Shown: positions 46,531-56,474, counted from the stretch's first letter. The stretch: DNA of 64,000 nt from Bacteroidota bacterium (GCA_020161435.1 JAIUNV010000001.1:248001-312000); one strand, 5' to 3'. Translations and numbers: made by a program. Notes: generated by a model not told the origin, from the sequence alone.

Positions 46531-47223
46531 TTAGCCGGACTGTTTTTCTACAATCGCAAAAAAGATATGTCTGTTGAGGCGGTAGCCCAGTTGCTGATAC
46601 ACTTTGAGTGCTGGTACGTTGGTAGTAAGGCTGTGCAAAAAAGGCACTTCGCCACGATGAATAATTTGCTGACTTACCTGCGATAAAATATACCTGGCCA
46701 AGTGCCTGCCGCGATAATCGGGATGGGTGCAAATGGCACTCACTTCTGTATAGCCCGGTACTTTCAGGCGTTCGCCGCCCATGGCAATGAGCTGGTCGCC
46801 ATCAAACACGCCTACATAACCACCAAACTGTATGGTTTGTGCCAAAAAAGGACCCGGCTTGGTGAGAGCTGTTAGTGCCAGCATTTGTGGTATATGCTCT
46901 TCGGTAAGTGGTATCAATGTATGTTCTTGAAAGGTGGGTTGAAAATCCACACAAATCATTTGGTACAAGGGCACAGTTAAATGAACCTGCAAAGTAGCAG
47001 GAATGATGACTGGGGTTTCTTGCATGAGGTACATGCGCCGCTGTGCAGGAATGTTTGCTTCAAAATGATGCAGCGCCGCTGCATCCCAGTTTTCCATGCC
47101 TGCAAATGGGGCTACATCCGGCGCAAAAAAACGAAGCTGTTGGCTACCTGCATTCAAATGCTGCTGCACGGTGCCAAGAGCATGCCATACGGGGTTGGCC
47201 AAACTATTGCCGAGTGGATGCAT
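46531..47223 (-). CDS. GNAT-family acetyltransferase (FR47-like)
   Basis: A 230-aa protein with a C-terminal GNAT domain (about 120-225). Seen: YVGVFDGDQLIAMGG, the acetyl-CoA-binding EVSAICTHPDYRGRHLARYIL and LTTNVPALKVYQQLGY. The N-terminal half resembles the second, degenerate domain of FR47-like acetyltransferases. Substrate is unknown. It is the first chromosomal gene after the island. Confidence 0.85.
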   Translation of the reverse strand: MHPLGNSLANPVWHALGTVQQHLNAGSQQLRFFAPDVAPFAGMENWDAAALHHFEANIPAQRRMYLMQETPVIIPATLQVHLTVPLYQMICVDFQPTFQEHTLIPLTEEHIPQMLALTALTKPGPFLAQTIQFGGYVGVFDGDQLIAMGGERLKVPGYTEVSAICTHPDYRGRHLARYILSQVSQQIIHRGEVPFLHSLTTNVPALKVYQQLGYRLNRHIFFAIVEKQSG

Positions 47224-47688
47224 GTAGAGGTATTGAAGAATTCAGATGATTGGATGCTTGCACAAAGCGTCCTTTTTTTGTTGCCATTGGCATGCAATCT
47301 TCGTTTGCAAGCTACTGGAATTGCCTGTTTATTTGGTAACGGTTTCTATATTACTTTATTCGCTTTTACTAAATGCTGCTTGTGTTGCTTTGCGCTGTAG
47401 CATGTACTATTTACAACAAAATAAAGTGCAATTTTTTGATGGTGTGCTTGCAAAAGCACAACCCTGAATACTTCTCTTTTTTTACAAGGGAATACAGTGC
47501 CGTTTACAATGAATTTTTCGCTTTGTAGTACATGTACTACAAGCCCGTAAACATGAGCTTTGCCAGCTTATACCTGCAAAAGTTTTAATATATTTATACA
47601 GTCTTACAACAGACTTGATTACCTCCTTATCTGCATCAGTTCTTAAGGGATATTCAGGTTTATTTCCTGGTGAAATAAAACGACTGAA
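47224..47688. promoter_or_regulatory. Intergenic region with a 20-bp perfect palindrome
   Basis: The 465-bp gap has no credible gene. At 47523-47542 the 20-mer ttgtagtacatgtactacaa is a perfect palindrome, a good candidate site for a dimeric repressor acting on the secreted-protein gene that starts 147 bp downstream. The cognate regulator is not in the window. Confidence 0.5.
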
Positions 47689-49221
47689 ATGAGAACGACA
47701 ATGGTTAAGCCCGGCACATTTTTGCTGGCAGTATTGCAACTTTTTTTCTTCCTTTTTTGGGCAAAGCCAAACAGTTATGCAAGCATTACCATAACCGTAA
47801 ACGGACTGGCCAATGGTGCTTCAATGGCACAAGGAGCTCCGTTTACCTGGAATATTGGTGGCCTGCAAAACGGCGCCGTTGTGTACAATGAATTGTGGGT
47901 AGATGTAAACAGCAACGGTGTAATAGATGCCGGCACCGACTTTTTGTTTGTGGGCTTTCCACAGCGGGATGGCGATCCGGGATCAGATGGACCCGGCGAT
48001 GATGATGCTATTGCCAACGGCATCATTACTACAACCATTGCTGGTATGTACTTTCCCGTGTCTTACTATGTGTTTAAAGTAAAATCAGGAACCGATTCGG
48101 CAACCTCTTCTTATCAGGAAACAGCTATGTCGGCGCCAACGTATAGCGTAAGCGGAAGGGTAACGCAAGGAGGTGTAGGCAAAGCCAACGTAGCAGTAGC
48201 TGTACAAACAGACAACAACGGCGAATTTTATGCATTCACTACGGCTACCGGTTATTATACTGTCAATACGAATCTTGTAGCGGGTACCAATGTAAACGTT
48301 CGTATTCCTGTTGATGCTTTTAATAGCCAGCTAATGGGCCTAATTGTTACACCCGGAGAAGTGCAATTCAACCTGTCGGGCAATTTATTCAACGTCAATT
48401 TTACAGTGCGAACCGGAACGGTTGTAACAGGTAGAGTTGTAGATGCACAAAGCAATCCCATAGCAGACATGCAAGTACAGATTTATCCTGACGGTGGCGG
48501 AAATGGATACGATGGAAGAACAGATGGCAATGGACGCTATTACATTAGCGTAGACGTTGGTAATTATGTAGTGCAGTTTGGGAGTAATGAGGATCCGAAA
48601 GGATACATCAAAACTTATTACAACCAAAAGCATGTAGGTTGGATGACCGATTTAGTGCAGGTAGCATCTGGTGTGGATACCGTTAGAAACATTAATGCAA
48701 CGTTGCACAGAGGTGGAGTTATCATGGGTACGTTTATAAAAGACGGTGTACCAGTAAGAGGAAACATTACCGTATTCGATTACAATAATCCTGGCAACGC
48801 TCTATACGAAACCTGGCACGACAATACCAATCCCTATTATTATCTCATAGTGCCACCCGGTACTTACAGTGTGCAGTTTAATTTGGAGAACGGGCAATCG
48901 CAGTGTTACTACAATCAAACATGGTTTTCACCCGGCAACTCCGTAACCGTAACCTCTATATCAGATACGGCTAAAAATATTGATGTCAACTTTTCTACCC
49001 TGCCAAAAGTGTATCAATTTTTAGGCTGGGGCGATTGGAACAATCCTGGCAATTGGCAAAACAATCAGCTGCCACCGGCTACATTGCCTAAGGGCGATTA
49101 CATCATCATCAATGGTGGTCAGTGTACACTTAACGGATCACAAACAATTTCTATCGGCGCTTACCTGGTAGTAAGGCCAGGTGCAACATTGCAAGTCAAC
49201 GGAAATTTGATACGACAATAA
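47689..49221 (+). CDS. Secreted protein with carboxypeptidase-regulatory-like domains
   Basis: A 510-aa exported protein. Seen: a signal peptide (FFFLFWAKPNSYAS), a first domain with an Asp-rich stretch (DGDPGSDGPGDDDA) that probably binds calcium, then two or three carboxypeptidase-regulatory-like beta-sandwich modules (YSVSGRVTQGGVG, VVTGRVVDAQSNP, GVIMGTFIKDGVP) and a C-terminal beta-rich region with GDWNNPGNW. No type IX sorting tag is clear at the end. Function unknown; probably at the cell surface or periplasm. Confidence 0.75.
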   Translation: MRTTMVKPGTFLLAVLQLFFFLFWAKPNSYASITITVNGLANGASMAQGAPFTWNIGGLQNGAVVYNELWVDVNSNGVIDAGTDFLFVGFPQRDGDPGSDGPGDDDAIANGIITTTIAGMYFPVSYYVFKVKSGTDSATSSYQETAMSAPTYSVSGRVTQGGVGKANVAVAVQTDNNGEFYAFTTATGYYTVNTNLVAGTNVNVRIPVDAFNSQLMGLIVTPGEVQFNLSGNLFNVNFTVRTGTVVTGRVVDAQSNPIADMQVQIYPDGGGNGYDGRTDGNGRYYISVDVGNYVVQFGSNEDPKGYIKTYYNQKHVGWMTDLVQVASGVDTVRNINATLHRGGVIMGTFIKDGVPVRGNITVFDYNNPGNALYETWHDNTNPYYYLIVPPGTYSVQFNLENGQSQCYYNQTWFSPGNSVTVTSISDTAKNIDVNFSTLPKVYQFLGWGDWNNPGNWQNNQLPPATLPKGDYIIINGGQCTLNGSQTISIGAYLVVRPGATLQVNGNLIRQ

Positions 49222-49241
49222 ACTATCATGTTTGTACAAAG

Positions 49242-49273
49242 CGGTCGCCACTCAAAAAGGCGACCGTTCTTTT
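49242..49273 (+). terminator. Intrinsic terminator of the secreted-protein gene
   Basis: Stem cggtcgcc (49242-49249) and ggcgaccg (49259-49266), loop of 9, followed by ttcttttt. Its position inside the open frame of the next gene argues that this frame starts downstream of it. Confidence 0.8.
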
Positions 49274-49347
49274 TGATAGCTGCTGCTGTAGTCTGCGTTT
49301 TCAGCAGTAGCTTGCTGCAGCATTTTTTCTACCAATACTTATGGCGT

Positions 49348-49749
49348 ATGTTACAAATACATCCTTTTCGATTGAAACCCGGCGAAGATTTAAAGGCAGG
49401 TATTGAGGCCTATGTGCAACAGCATCAGCTCAAAGCTGCATTTGTGATCACCTGTGTAGGCAGCCTTACGCAGTACCATCTCCGCATGGCCGATCAGCCA
49501 AAAGGAGAAAAGAAAAACGGCCATTTTGAAATTGTAAGTCTTGTAGGCACCTGCAGCATAAATGGATCGCATGTACACCTCAGTATCAGCAACGAAACAG
49601 GTACTACCATTGGTGGCCACTTGCTACATGAATGCTTTGTATACACCACTGCAGAAATAGTATTGGGCGAAAGCACCGAACACGTATTTGTGCGGGAAAA
49701 TGATGGCACTACCGCATGGGAAGAACTGCAAGTGAAAACAAGGCAATAG
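49348..49749 (+). CDS. PPC/DUF296-domain protein
   Basis: A protein of 133 aa that matches the PPC (DUF296) family: FRLKPGEDLKAGI start, GSLTQYHLRMAD, HLSISNETGTTIGGHLL and a C-terminal VFVRENDGTT segment. Family members form trimers; some bind DNA together with AT-hook parts, but the bacterial stand-alone ones are of unknown role. The frame is open from 49228, but a terminator lies at 49242-49273, and ATG 49348 gives the usual family length. Confidence 0.82.
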   Translation: MLQIHPFRLKPGEDLKAGIEAYVQQHQLKAAFVITCVGSLTQYHLRMADQPKGEKKNGHFEIVSLVGTCSINGSHVHLSISNETGTTIGGHLLHECFVYTTAEIVLGESTEHVFVRENDGTTAWEELQVKTRQ

Positions 49750-49755
49750 CAGCGT

Positions 49756-50421
49756 TTACAAACCCAGTGCTTTCATCATGGCTTCGGCTACCAGTTGGTT
49801 GCCGGTATCATTCAGGTGCACCCGGTCGTAGCTGAGCTGGCCTTTCTCCTGATTGTTGGGGTTGTTGGCTTCATTGTACGATTGCCAAAATGCACGAAGA
49901 TCCACAAGCTTCAATTGGTGCGCAGCAGCCAGTTGACGAATAGCATCTGAATACTTGTTCAAATCAGCATCCTGCGGATTGGCATTGCCCTTGAGCTCAC
50001 CAATACCCGCTGGTGTTACCAGTATCACTTCAATGTTTTTTGCTTTCAGCTTGTTGATGATGGCAGTATAAAATTTGCCAAACTTATCATAGTCGGTACC
50101 TGTTTGGCTGGTGGCTTTGTGCCACACATCGTTTACACCTATGTAAATGAAAACGATATCCGGATTTTTGTCGAGCACATCTTTTTCCATACGCAGGTAC
50201 AGATCGTATACCTTGTTGCCGCCAATGCCGGCGCCAATCAATTCATATTGGTTGCTCAGTTTTTTTTGCTCCAGCATTTGCTGCATGCGCCAAATGTAGC
50301 CGCCATTGTTTACGCCCATTTGGGTGATGGAATCACCAAAAAAAACAACCTTCTTTTTGGTTGCGGGCAGCCAGCTAATCATCATACACAACAAGGCAAA
50401 TAAGGCAACAATGCGTTTCAT
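49756..50421 (-). CDS. SGNH/GDSL hydrolase, exported
   Basis: A 221-aa exported esterase-type enzyme. Seen: a signal peptide (ALLCMMISWLPA), block I GDSIT with nucleophile Ser, block II Gly in GAGIGGNKV, block III GVND with Asn, and block V DRVHLN with Asp and His of the triad. It should remove acyl or acetyl groups from a lipid or carbohydrate. Substrate is unknown. Confidence 0.92.
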   Translation of the reverse strand: MKRIVALFALLCMMISWLPATKKKVVFFGDSITQMGVNNGGYIWRMQQMLEQKKLSNQYELIGAGIGGNKVYDLYLRMEKDVLDKNPDIVFIYIGVNDVWHKATSQTGTDYDKFGKFYTAIINKLKAKNIEVILVTPAGIGELKGNANPQDADLNKYSDAIRQLAAAHQLKLVDLRAFWQSYNEANNPNNQEKGQLSYDRVHLNDTGNQLVAEAMMKALGL

Positions 50422-50463
50422 AGTACTAGTAAATTAGAATGGAGCAAGCTACCGAAAAATGCA

Positions 50464-50907
50464 TCAACCTTTGCTGTCTTTTAGCACCAGTAGTTTGTAA
50501 AAACGCAGCAGCTCATCCAGCTCTTGTTTGCTGAGTGGTGTATGCGTTTCATATTTTGCTTTGAACAACAACACAGGTTTGTGTGTCGGATATTTTTCGA
50601 GTATGCTGGCAATCACAATGCGTACCGGCAGGCTTTCTTCATGAATGGGTGCCGAAGTGGGTGCTTCCGATTTTTGGCGCACCGGCATTTTTTGAATGAT
50701 GGCTTGCAAAGTGGCCAATTTGCCTTCGGGCATGTTGTGCACTTTCGAGGCTTTGTGCATCAGGCCTTCCAGCTGCTTGCGGGTAAGAAAGCCCCGCTCC
50801 TGATACTGCTGCAGCAGGCTGGCCGCAAATGGCGAATGCGGAAATGTACGCACCGTGATGCGTAAAATATCCAGTATAACATCCACTCCTTGTTTCTGCT
50901 TGTCCAT
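50464..50907 (-). CDS. Hypothetical helical protein beside the tail-sheath gene
   Basis: A 147-aa basic, helical protein (ILDILRITVRTFPHSPFAASLLQQYQ start) with no motif I recognise. It lies 50 bp after the orphan tail-sheath gene on the same strand and may be co-transcribed. Function unknown. Confidence 0.6.
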   Translation of the reverse strand: MDKQKQGVDVILDILRITVRTFPHSPFAASLLQQYQERGFLTRKQLEGLMHKASKVHNMPEGKLATLQAIIQKMPVRQKSEAPTSAPIHEESLPVRIVIASILEKYPTHKPVLLFKAKYETHTPLSKQELDELLRFYKLLVLKDSKG

Positions 50908-50957
50908 GTGTATGCGGCAAATAACATATAAACTGGTGCAATCTGTTTGATATTTTA

Positions 50958-52394
50958 TTACACAGCCATTTTTTGCTGAAACGACAGCACTAAAAACTCA
51001 GCAGGCCTTACTACAGATATCATAATTTGTACACGAAGCATTCCTTCCAACAAATCTGTATTAGTCATGGTTTTACCCAAACCAATTTGCACTGCAAAAG
51101 CATGTTCCGGTTTAGCGCCTTGCAATGCTCCTTGCTTCCACAGTTCCGTCAAATAGTTTTCTATCAACGCTTGAATGTTTATCCAGGTGTTGGCATCGTT
51201 TGGTTCAAATATAAATTGCTGCAACGCAGCGGCAACGGCAGTTTCAATCATGATGCAGGTTCTTCTGACTGGTATGTAACGCCAGTCTGTGGAGTTACCA
51301 TCTAAGGAGCGGGCACCCCAAACCAGTACACCTTTTCCTGTAAATGAACGAATGGCATTAATGCTTTTACCATCAATCGGAGCGTTCAATTCAGCCTGTT
51401 CGTTATTGTTGATTTGTATCACCGGTGATATCACGTTATTGATACTTACATTGGCTGGTGCATTCCATACACCACGAGTGTTGTCTACCAAACAATACAA
51501 ACCGGCTACGGCACAGGAGGGGGGCAAAGTAACTCGTAATGAACGCAGGGCTAAAGACATGTCAATCGTCGTTTTTGCTGGTTCATCAGCCATGGTAAGC
51601 CCATGCAGTGAACCATTATTGCTGCTATCAGCTTTGCCAGCTTCTTTAATCAAGGTGTTATGATTAATGCTCACCTTTTCGGGTGCATAGCAGGCTGCAA
51701 TTCCCGTTTGCAAATAAGGATAGTAGGCAGCGCCATACCGCAATCCCTCTGCTTTACCACCCGTTATCATCTTTCTGAAAAACGAAACATCATTGCCTTC
51801 CGGCACAGGTTGGTTGCTTACATCACAGAGCACAAAACGGTCTTGTGTGCTGGCAGCTTGTTGCATGGCGGTATTGTATAAGGCATACAACTCAGCAGGA
51901 TTTTGCATGGCGCCCCCTTCGGGAAAAACAAGTAATGTAATTCCCTTTTGCTGCTGCGCTGCCTGCAAACCACGCAGCAAGTCATGGGCATAAAGGTTTC
52001 CTGTCGTTCTTCCAACAGAAATGATGTAACACGGCCCACCTCCATTGGCAAAATATATTTGTAGCTGATACCAAAAAATGTGCGGTGAAAAGCTACTGAT
52101 AACAGCATCCACTTTTCGTTGTATCAGCTTTTCTGTTGCCCCGGTTTTTTCTATTACATCATCAATCGTCAATGTAATTATTTCAGCAGGCATGCTGCCA
52201 AAATATTGTTCAAACTCATGTAGACCATTGATGCGGAACGGCGTAAAATCCAAATCATCAGCTGTTGTTTTTTTCGCCATTTGCGTGTACCCGATAAATG
52301 CAGGCACAGCCGTGGAAATATCCATCGGTAAGGAGTTTGGAAAAGCAGAAACCTCCTGAATATAAACGCCGGGTGTTTTGTATGAAGTAGCCAT
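50958..52394 (-). CDS. Phage-type contractile tail sheath protein (orphan)
   Basis: A protein of 478 aa with the N-terminal sheath motif TPGVYIQEVSAFPNS, the central subtilisin-like domain, and the C-terminal FLVLSFQQKMAV tail that matches sheath proteins of Afp/MAC-like contractile injection systems. ATG 52394 gives the usual start. No tube, baseplate, ATPase or spike gene lies nearby. It may be a leftover of an injection system, part of a system encoded elsewhere, or an independent sheath-like protein. Confidence 0.87.
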   Translation of the reverse strand: MATSYKTPGVYIQEVSAFPNSLPMDISTAVPAFIGYTQMAKKTTADDLDFTPFRINGLHEFEQYFGSMPAEIITLTIDDVIEKTGATEKLIQRKVDAVISSFSPHIFWYQLQIYFANGGGPCYIISVGRTTGNLYAHDLLRGLQAAQQQKGITLLVFPEGGAMQNPAELYALYNTAMQQAASTQDRFVLCDVSNQPVPEGNDVSFFRKMITGGKAEGLRYGAAYYPYLQTGIAACYAPEKVSINHNTLIKEAGKADSSNNGSLHGLTMADEPAKTTIDMSLALRSLRVTLPPSCAVAGLYCLVDNTRGVWNAPANVSINNVISPVIQINNNEQAELNAPIDGKSINAIRSFTGKGVLVWGARSLDGNSTDWRYIPVRRTCIMIETAVAAALQQFIFEPNDANTWINIQALIENYLTELWKQGALQGAKPEHAFAVQIGLGKTMTNTDLLEGMLRVQIMISVVRPAEFLVLSFQQKMAV

Positions 52395-52518
52395 ACTTGC
52401 TGAATACGGTTGATGTGAGTAGATATGTTGCGCTGCAGGCACAACAAGGTAGCTGTACTGCTACGCAATGCCAACAGTTGATGCATTATTTTTACAACTG
52501 TTTCATTCAACTCCACTT

Positions 52519-52962
52519 ATGCTGGTTACTGCACAAATTATTATTCATCGGCCTTCTTTAGAAGTGCTGCAATCTTTTTTGCATACCCAACATACACAGG
52601 CATGGTGGCAGGGTTGTCACACATTTGCCGATGTGGCTGCTGGCTACATCAGCTGGCAATGGCGAGATGCAGGCGGGCGTTTTCAGTACATCAGCAGTGG
52701 CGAAATACAGCAGTACGAACCGGGTTTATTTTTGCAACTGCGCAATATGTGGCAATACGATTTTGAGAAAGCCAACCCATTAGGCCCTATTGATTTGCTG
52801 ATAGAATGTACGCCACAATCGGGGCAAACTTTGCTACATATACAGCATGGGCCATTTGCCACACACAGTGCCGAATGGCAGGCGTATGCGGCGGCGGTAG
52901 AAAGCGGCTGGCAACAAGTATTGCCACAGCTAAAACAATATTTGGAAAGGGCTACGATATAG
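52519..52962 (+). CDS. SRPBCC/START-like domain protein
   Basis: A protein of 147 aa with the fold pattern of the AHSA1/SRPBCC superfamily: TAQIIIHRPSLEVL (first strand), WWQGCHTFADVAAGYISWQW, and a C-terminal long helix (WQAYAAAVESGWQQVLPQLKQYL) that packs on the sheet. It should bind a hydrophobic ligand or assist another protein. Function unknown. ATG 52519 was chosen over the upstream frame start. Confidence 0.65.
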   Translation: MLVTAQIIIHRPSLEVLQSFLHTQHTQAWWQGCHTFADVAAGYISWQWRDAGGRFQYISSGEIQQYEPGLFLQLRNMWQYDFEKANPLGPIDLLIECTPQSGQTLLHIQHGPFATHSAEWQAYAAAVESGWQQVLPQLKQYLERATI

Positions 52963-53014
52963 CAACATCACAACGCCCCATTTTGCAGAGTGTATTCTTG
53001 TGTACTTTTACTGT

Positions 53015-54037
53015 ATGAAAATGGAATCGCCCAATCATGCAGCAGTATTTATCGATTACGAAAATATTTTGTATCACCTGAAGGCTGAGTATGCACAACC
53101 ACCTCAGCTTACAGATGTCATCACCGGCATTCTTCGTAATCTCAGAAGCTACCTGAGTAACGAATTAAAACTCGATGTGATTATTACCAAAGCCTATGCC
53201 GATTTTGAACGTCAGGCAAGTGCGCTGGGGTCATTATACCTCATGGGTATAGATACACACAATGTGCTGGGCACTGAACATAAAAATGCTGCTGATATGC
53301 GGTTGTGTATAGATTTAATGGAAGTGCTGTACACCCGGCAAGATGTGCAACATTTCGTACTCGTAGCCGGCGACAGAGATTATATACCCATTGTACAACA
53401 ATTGCGCCGCCAGGGGCGTAGTGTAAAAGCGGTTGCCTTCAGGGCAAACCTTTCCGGCGATTTATTGCAGATTTTGGGTGAACAAAATTTGATTGAAGCT
53501 GATCAGTTTATTGTGAATGCTGATAAGAAAGAACTGCTGATTCACAAAAACGCTCAGGTGGGTAGTATCGGTCTAAAAATTGTAGATAAAATTGACCTCA
53601 GCGAAATTGAAGCCAGAACAAAAAAGAAACCAACCAGCCTCCTTGCCGATCAGCAAAATACTGCAAGTACTACTACGGCAAAAGAGCTTCCCAAAAAATC
53701 TACCGCTCTCCAGTATGCTTCGGCCTACGACACGGCTGAAGTACAAAACATGTTTGAAACCACCAGAAGCATTACTCATGCTAACACCAAAGAGTGTCTG
53801 GAAATTTTAGTGCAGTTTGCAGTAGACAGAAACTTGCGGGAAGTATGGCTGGCTCCTTTTTTGCGCCACATAACCGATGTAATGCCCATGCTGGCTGATT
53901 ATGAACGGAAAGAACTCATTACCAACATGCGTATTTATGGTGCAATTGCCATTGAAAAACGCCCCGGCGAGGTAAATGATTTTTCTGTTATTCTCATCAA
54001 CTACAATCACCCCAACGTAAAAGCCTGCATACCGTAA
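53015..54037 (+). CDS. NYN-domain protein with C-terminal OST-HTH-like domain
   Basis: A protein of 340 aa of the LabA/PIN-like NYN family: FIDYENILYHL (first Asp), KNAADMRLCIDLM (second Asp) and LVAGDRDYIPIVQQLRRQG (Asp pair) hold the metal-binding acidic residues of an RNase fold. After a Ser/Thr-rich linker the C-terminal part (about 240-335) resembles a winged-helix OST-HTH/Lotus domain. It may be a single-strand-RNA-specific nuclease. ATG 53015 or 53021 is the likely start. Confidence 0.85.
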   Translation: MKMESPNHAAVFIDYENILYHLKAEYAQPPQLTDVITGILRNLRSYLSNELKLDVIITKAYADFERQASALGSLYLMGIDTHNVLGTEHKNAADMRLCIDLMEVLYTRQDVQHFVLVAGDRDYIPIVQQLRRQGRSVKAVAFRANLSGDLLQILGEQNLIEADQFIVNADKKELLIHKNAQVGSIGLKIVDKIDLSEIEARTKKKPTSLLADQQNTASTTTAKELPKKSTALQYASAYDTAEVQNMFETTRSITHANTKECLEILVQFAVDRNLREVWLAPFLRHITDVMPMLADYERKELITNMRIYGAIAIEKRPGEVNDFSVILINYNHPNVKACIP

Positions 54038-54108
54038 AGGGTGATGATTGGTAAAGGAACATTATTCAATGAAAATTGAGCTGCAAGTAGTGCGGCTAAT
54101 AAGGTTGT

Positions 54109-55644
54109 TTACAAACGAGCCACCAAGCGGCCAACCAGTGGAAGTTTCACCAGCTCTCTTTTTTCCATTTTTGCAATAAAGAGAGCATAGCCTGCAAACA
54201 ATGCCGCTGCAATTAAACCCTTGCCCCATAGCGATGAAATAAATGGATTGATGCCCCAATTGTGGAAAGCATACAAACCAACGGCTATCAACAAATAGGC
54301 AAGGTATTTTTTCCAGGCATAGGGTACCGGATAATAGCGCTGCCCCATGCGGTAGCTCACCAGCATCATGGCAGCATAACAAATAAACGTGGCCCATGCA
54401 CTGCCAGTATAACCAAACAGTGGAATCCACCACACGTTCAGCAATACGGTTACCAATGCGCCACCCAATGTAATCCACGCACCGGCCCAGGTTTGGTTGG
54501 TGAGTTTGTACCAAATGCTGAGGTTGTAATAAATACCGAGAAACACACTGGCCATGGCCAATATGGGAATAATAGCAGAGCCTTCGTTGTAGGCTGCAAA
54601 ATTTTCGCCATAAGCCAAACGCGTAATCAGCGGCAGGCCCAGCGCAATACCCAGCCACATGAGGCTGCAGGCAATTACAAAAAACTTCATTACACGGGCA
54701 TAAGTACGTGGTGCGTTATCGCCGGTGCTTTGTTTGAAAAAGAAGGGCTCGGCGGCCATTTTAAACACCTGAATAAACATGGTAATGAGTACCGCCACTT
54801 TGTAGCTGGCACCAAAAATGCCCAGTTGTCGTTTCTCTTCTTCTAATGGCAAATCGAGCACATGGCTGTACACCAGGCGGCTCAGCATTTCATTAATCAT
54901 GCCGCCAAAGCCAACAATGATTAACGGATATGCATACTGCATTACCTGCTTCCACAGTTTGGCATCAAACTCAATGCGCAGTGCTTTCCACTCTTCCCAC
55001 AGCAGCAAGAGTGATATGGCACTGGCTATTGCATTGGCCACTATGTAATAGCCAATACCAAAGGAGGGATTGTAAAACAGGAGCAAAGAATCGTTGGGGT
55101 CTTGCGCATAGCGCAGCGGACAAAAACGAAGGAAGTAAAAGCTGAGCAACACTGTAAGGCCAATGTTCATCACTTTTACAAAAGCATACTTGCGGGGCCG
55201 CTCCTGGTGCCGCAGCCGGGCAAAAGGAATAGTGGAAAGAGTATCAAAAAACAGGATGTACACCATCCACCTGAAGTACTCGGGCTTTGCTTCCAATGAA
55301 GTGAAGCGGGCTAATGGCTCGGTAAACAACAACAACAAAACGGAAAACACAATGCTGCTGCTGATGATGGAAACACTGAGTGTGTTGAATAGTTTCTTTT
55401 CTTCGGTATGTTGTACAAAGCGGAAGTAAGCTGTTTCTAACCCGTATGTAAACAAGATGTTCAGAAACGGTATGAGGGCATACACCTGTGTAATATCCGC
55501 AGTAACCGTAGGGCCATACCACCTGAACAAAAAGATGGATAAAAGATAGCCCAAAAATCGGGTAGCAATGGTGGGTACTCCGTACCACAAGGTTTGTCCG
55601 GCTAACTTTTTTACACTACCCAATTGGTCTGTTTTATGCTGCAA
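54109..55644 (-). CDS. Polysaccharide/lipid-linked oligosaccharide flippase (MATE-like, Wzx type)
   Basis: A 511-aa inner-membrane protein with about 14 helices. Seen: the TLWYGVPTIATRFLGYLLSIFLFRW opening, the VGFGGMINEMLSRLVY segment of polysaccharide flippases and the C-terminal polysaccharide-synthase domain. It should move a lipid-linked glycan across the membrane. No ATG fits; a TTG at 55644 is the best start. Confidence 0.85.
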   Translation of the reverse strand: MQHKTDQLGSVKKLAGQTLWYGVPTIATRFLGYLLSIFLFRWYGPTVTADITQVYALIPFLNILFTYGLETAYFRFVQHTEEKKLFNTLSVSIISSSIVFSVLLLLFTEPLARFTSLEAKPEYFRWMVYILFFDTLSTIPFARLRHQERPRKYAFVKVMNIGLTVLLSFYFLRFCPLRYAQDPNDSLLLFYNPSFGIGYYIVANAIASAISLLLLWEEWKALRIEFDAKLWKQVMQYAYPLIIVGFGGMINEMLSRLVYSHVLDLPLEEEKRQLGIFGASYKVAVLITMFIQVFKMAAEPFFFKQSTGDNAPRTYARVMKFFVIACSLMWLGIALGLPLITRLAYGENFAAYNEGSAIIPILAMASVFLGIYYNLSIWYKLTNQTWAGAWITLGGALVTVLLNVWWIPLFGYTGSAWATFICYAAMMLVSYRMGQRYYPVPYAWKKYLAYLLIAVGLYAFHNWGINPFISSLWGKGLIAAALFAGYALFIAKMEKRELVKLPLVGRLVARL

Positions 55645-55762
55645 TTTATTGAACTGTATAGCAATGCAGGTGCCAAAAATGTGGCCTACCGTTATTTATG
55701 TTTATTTTTAACGGAGTAGCCCGATGCATGCATCTACAGGCCACCTGCAAAAAACAACAACT

Positions 55763-56470
55763 ATGAAAAAGCAACTCTCTTTTGTAATGGCCATTTTGCT
55801 GGCCTGCACCGTATTTGCACAAAATCCGGCTGCTGTAGCCATCACGCCAGCTCACCCAACCCATATTGGTCAGGTTACATTTAATGGCATCGATTATCCC
55901 TGTACCATTACCGATTACGATGCAGCAACAGCTGTAGTGGAAGATGCCATCAAAACGTACATGCAATCGCTTGGGTACAAGCCCGACAGCCGCAAAGGTT
56001 TTATGGTGTACCGAAATGTACGATTAACCAATGTGAACAATGGCCAACCGGCAGACTTATTCATTTTGGTTGAAAGCAAAAGCCGTCAGGAAAAAGATAA
56101 ATCCACCGTGTACAGCATTACCAGCGAGCCGGGTAAAATACCCGATAAGAAAGCAGACAAGGGTAGCATCAATCCGTCAGCCGTGGCAATAGCTACCGGT
56201 GCAGGTATGCTGTTAGCAGATCTCAACCAGCATGTGGTGGCTAAGGAATTTACACGCCAGCTGGGGGTGCAGCAAGAGCTGGTAGCCAAAACTGAACGCA
56301 AACTGAAAGACCTGCAGTCAGATTACTCCACTATGCAAAAGAAAGTAGAACAATTGCAAAAAGACATGTCGCAAAACCAAAAAGATCAGGAAGCAACCAG
56401 CAAACTCATTGAAGAAGAAAGGAAGAAACTGGCTGAGCTGGAAGCGAGAAAACCCGGCACCGGCAATTGA
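55763..56470 (+). CDS. Exported coiled-coil protein
   Basis: A protein of 235 aa with a signal peptide (AILLACTVFAQ), a globular N-terminal domain (PTHIGQVTFNGIDYPC, DAIKTYMQSLGYKPDSRKG), a Gly/Ala-rich hydrophobic patch (AIATGAGMLLA) and a long C-terminal coiled coil (about 165-228). I do not recognise a family. It ends 5 bp before the convergent peroxidase gene. Confidence 0.7.
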   Translation: MKKQLSFVMAILLACTVFAQNPAAVAITPAHPTHIGQVTFNGIDYPCTITDYDAATAVVEDAIKTYMQSLGYKPDSRKGFMVYRNVRLTNVNNGQPADLFILVESKSRQEKDKSTVYSITSEPGKIPDKKADKGSINPSAVAIATGAGMLLADLNQHVVAKEFTRQLGVQQELVAKTERKLKDLQSDYSTMQKKVEQLQKDMSQNQKDQEATSKLIEEERKKLAELEARKPGTGN

Positions 56471-56474
56471 TATT

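Noticed and set aside
49228..49347. N-terminal extension of the PPC/DUF296 frame
   Set aside because: It contains the intrinsic terminator of the previous gene, and the family does not need this part; ATG 49348 is a better start.
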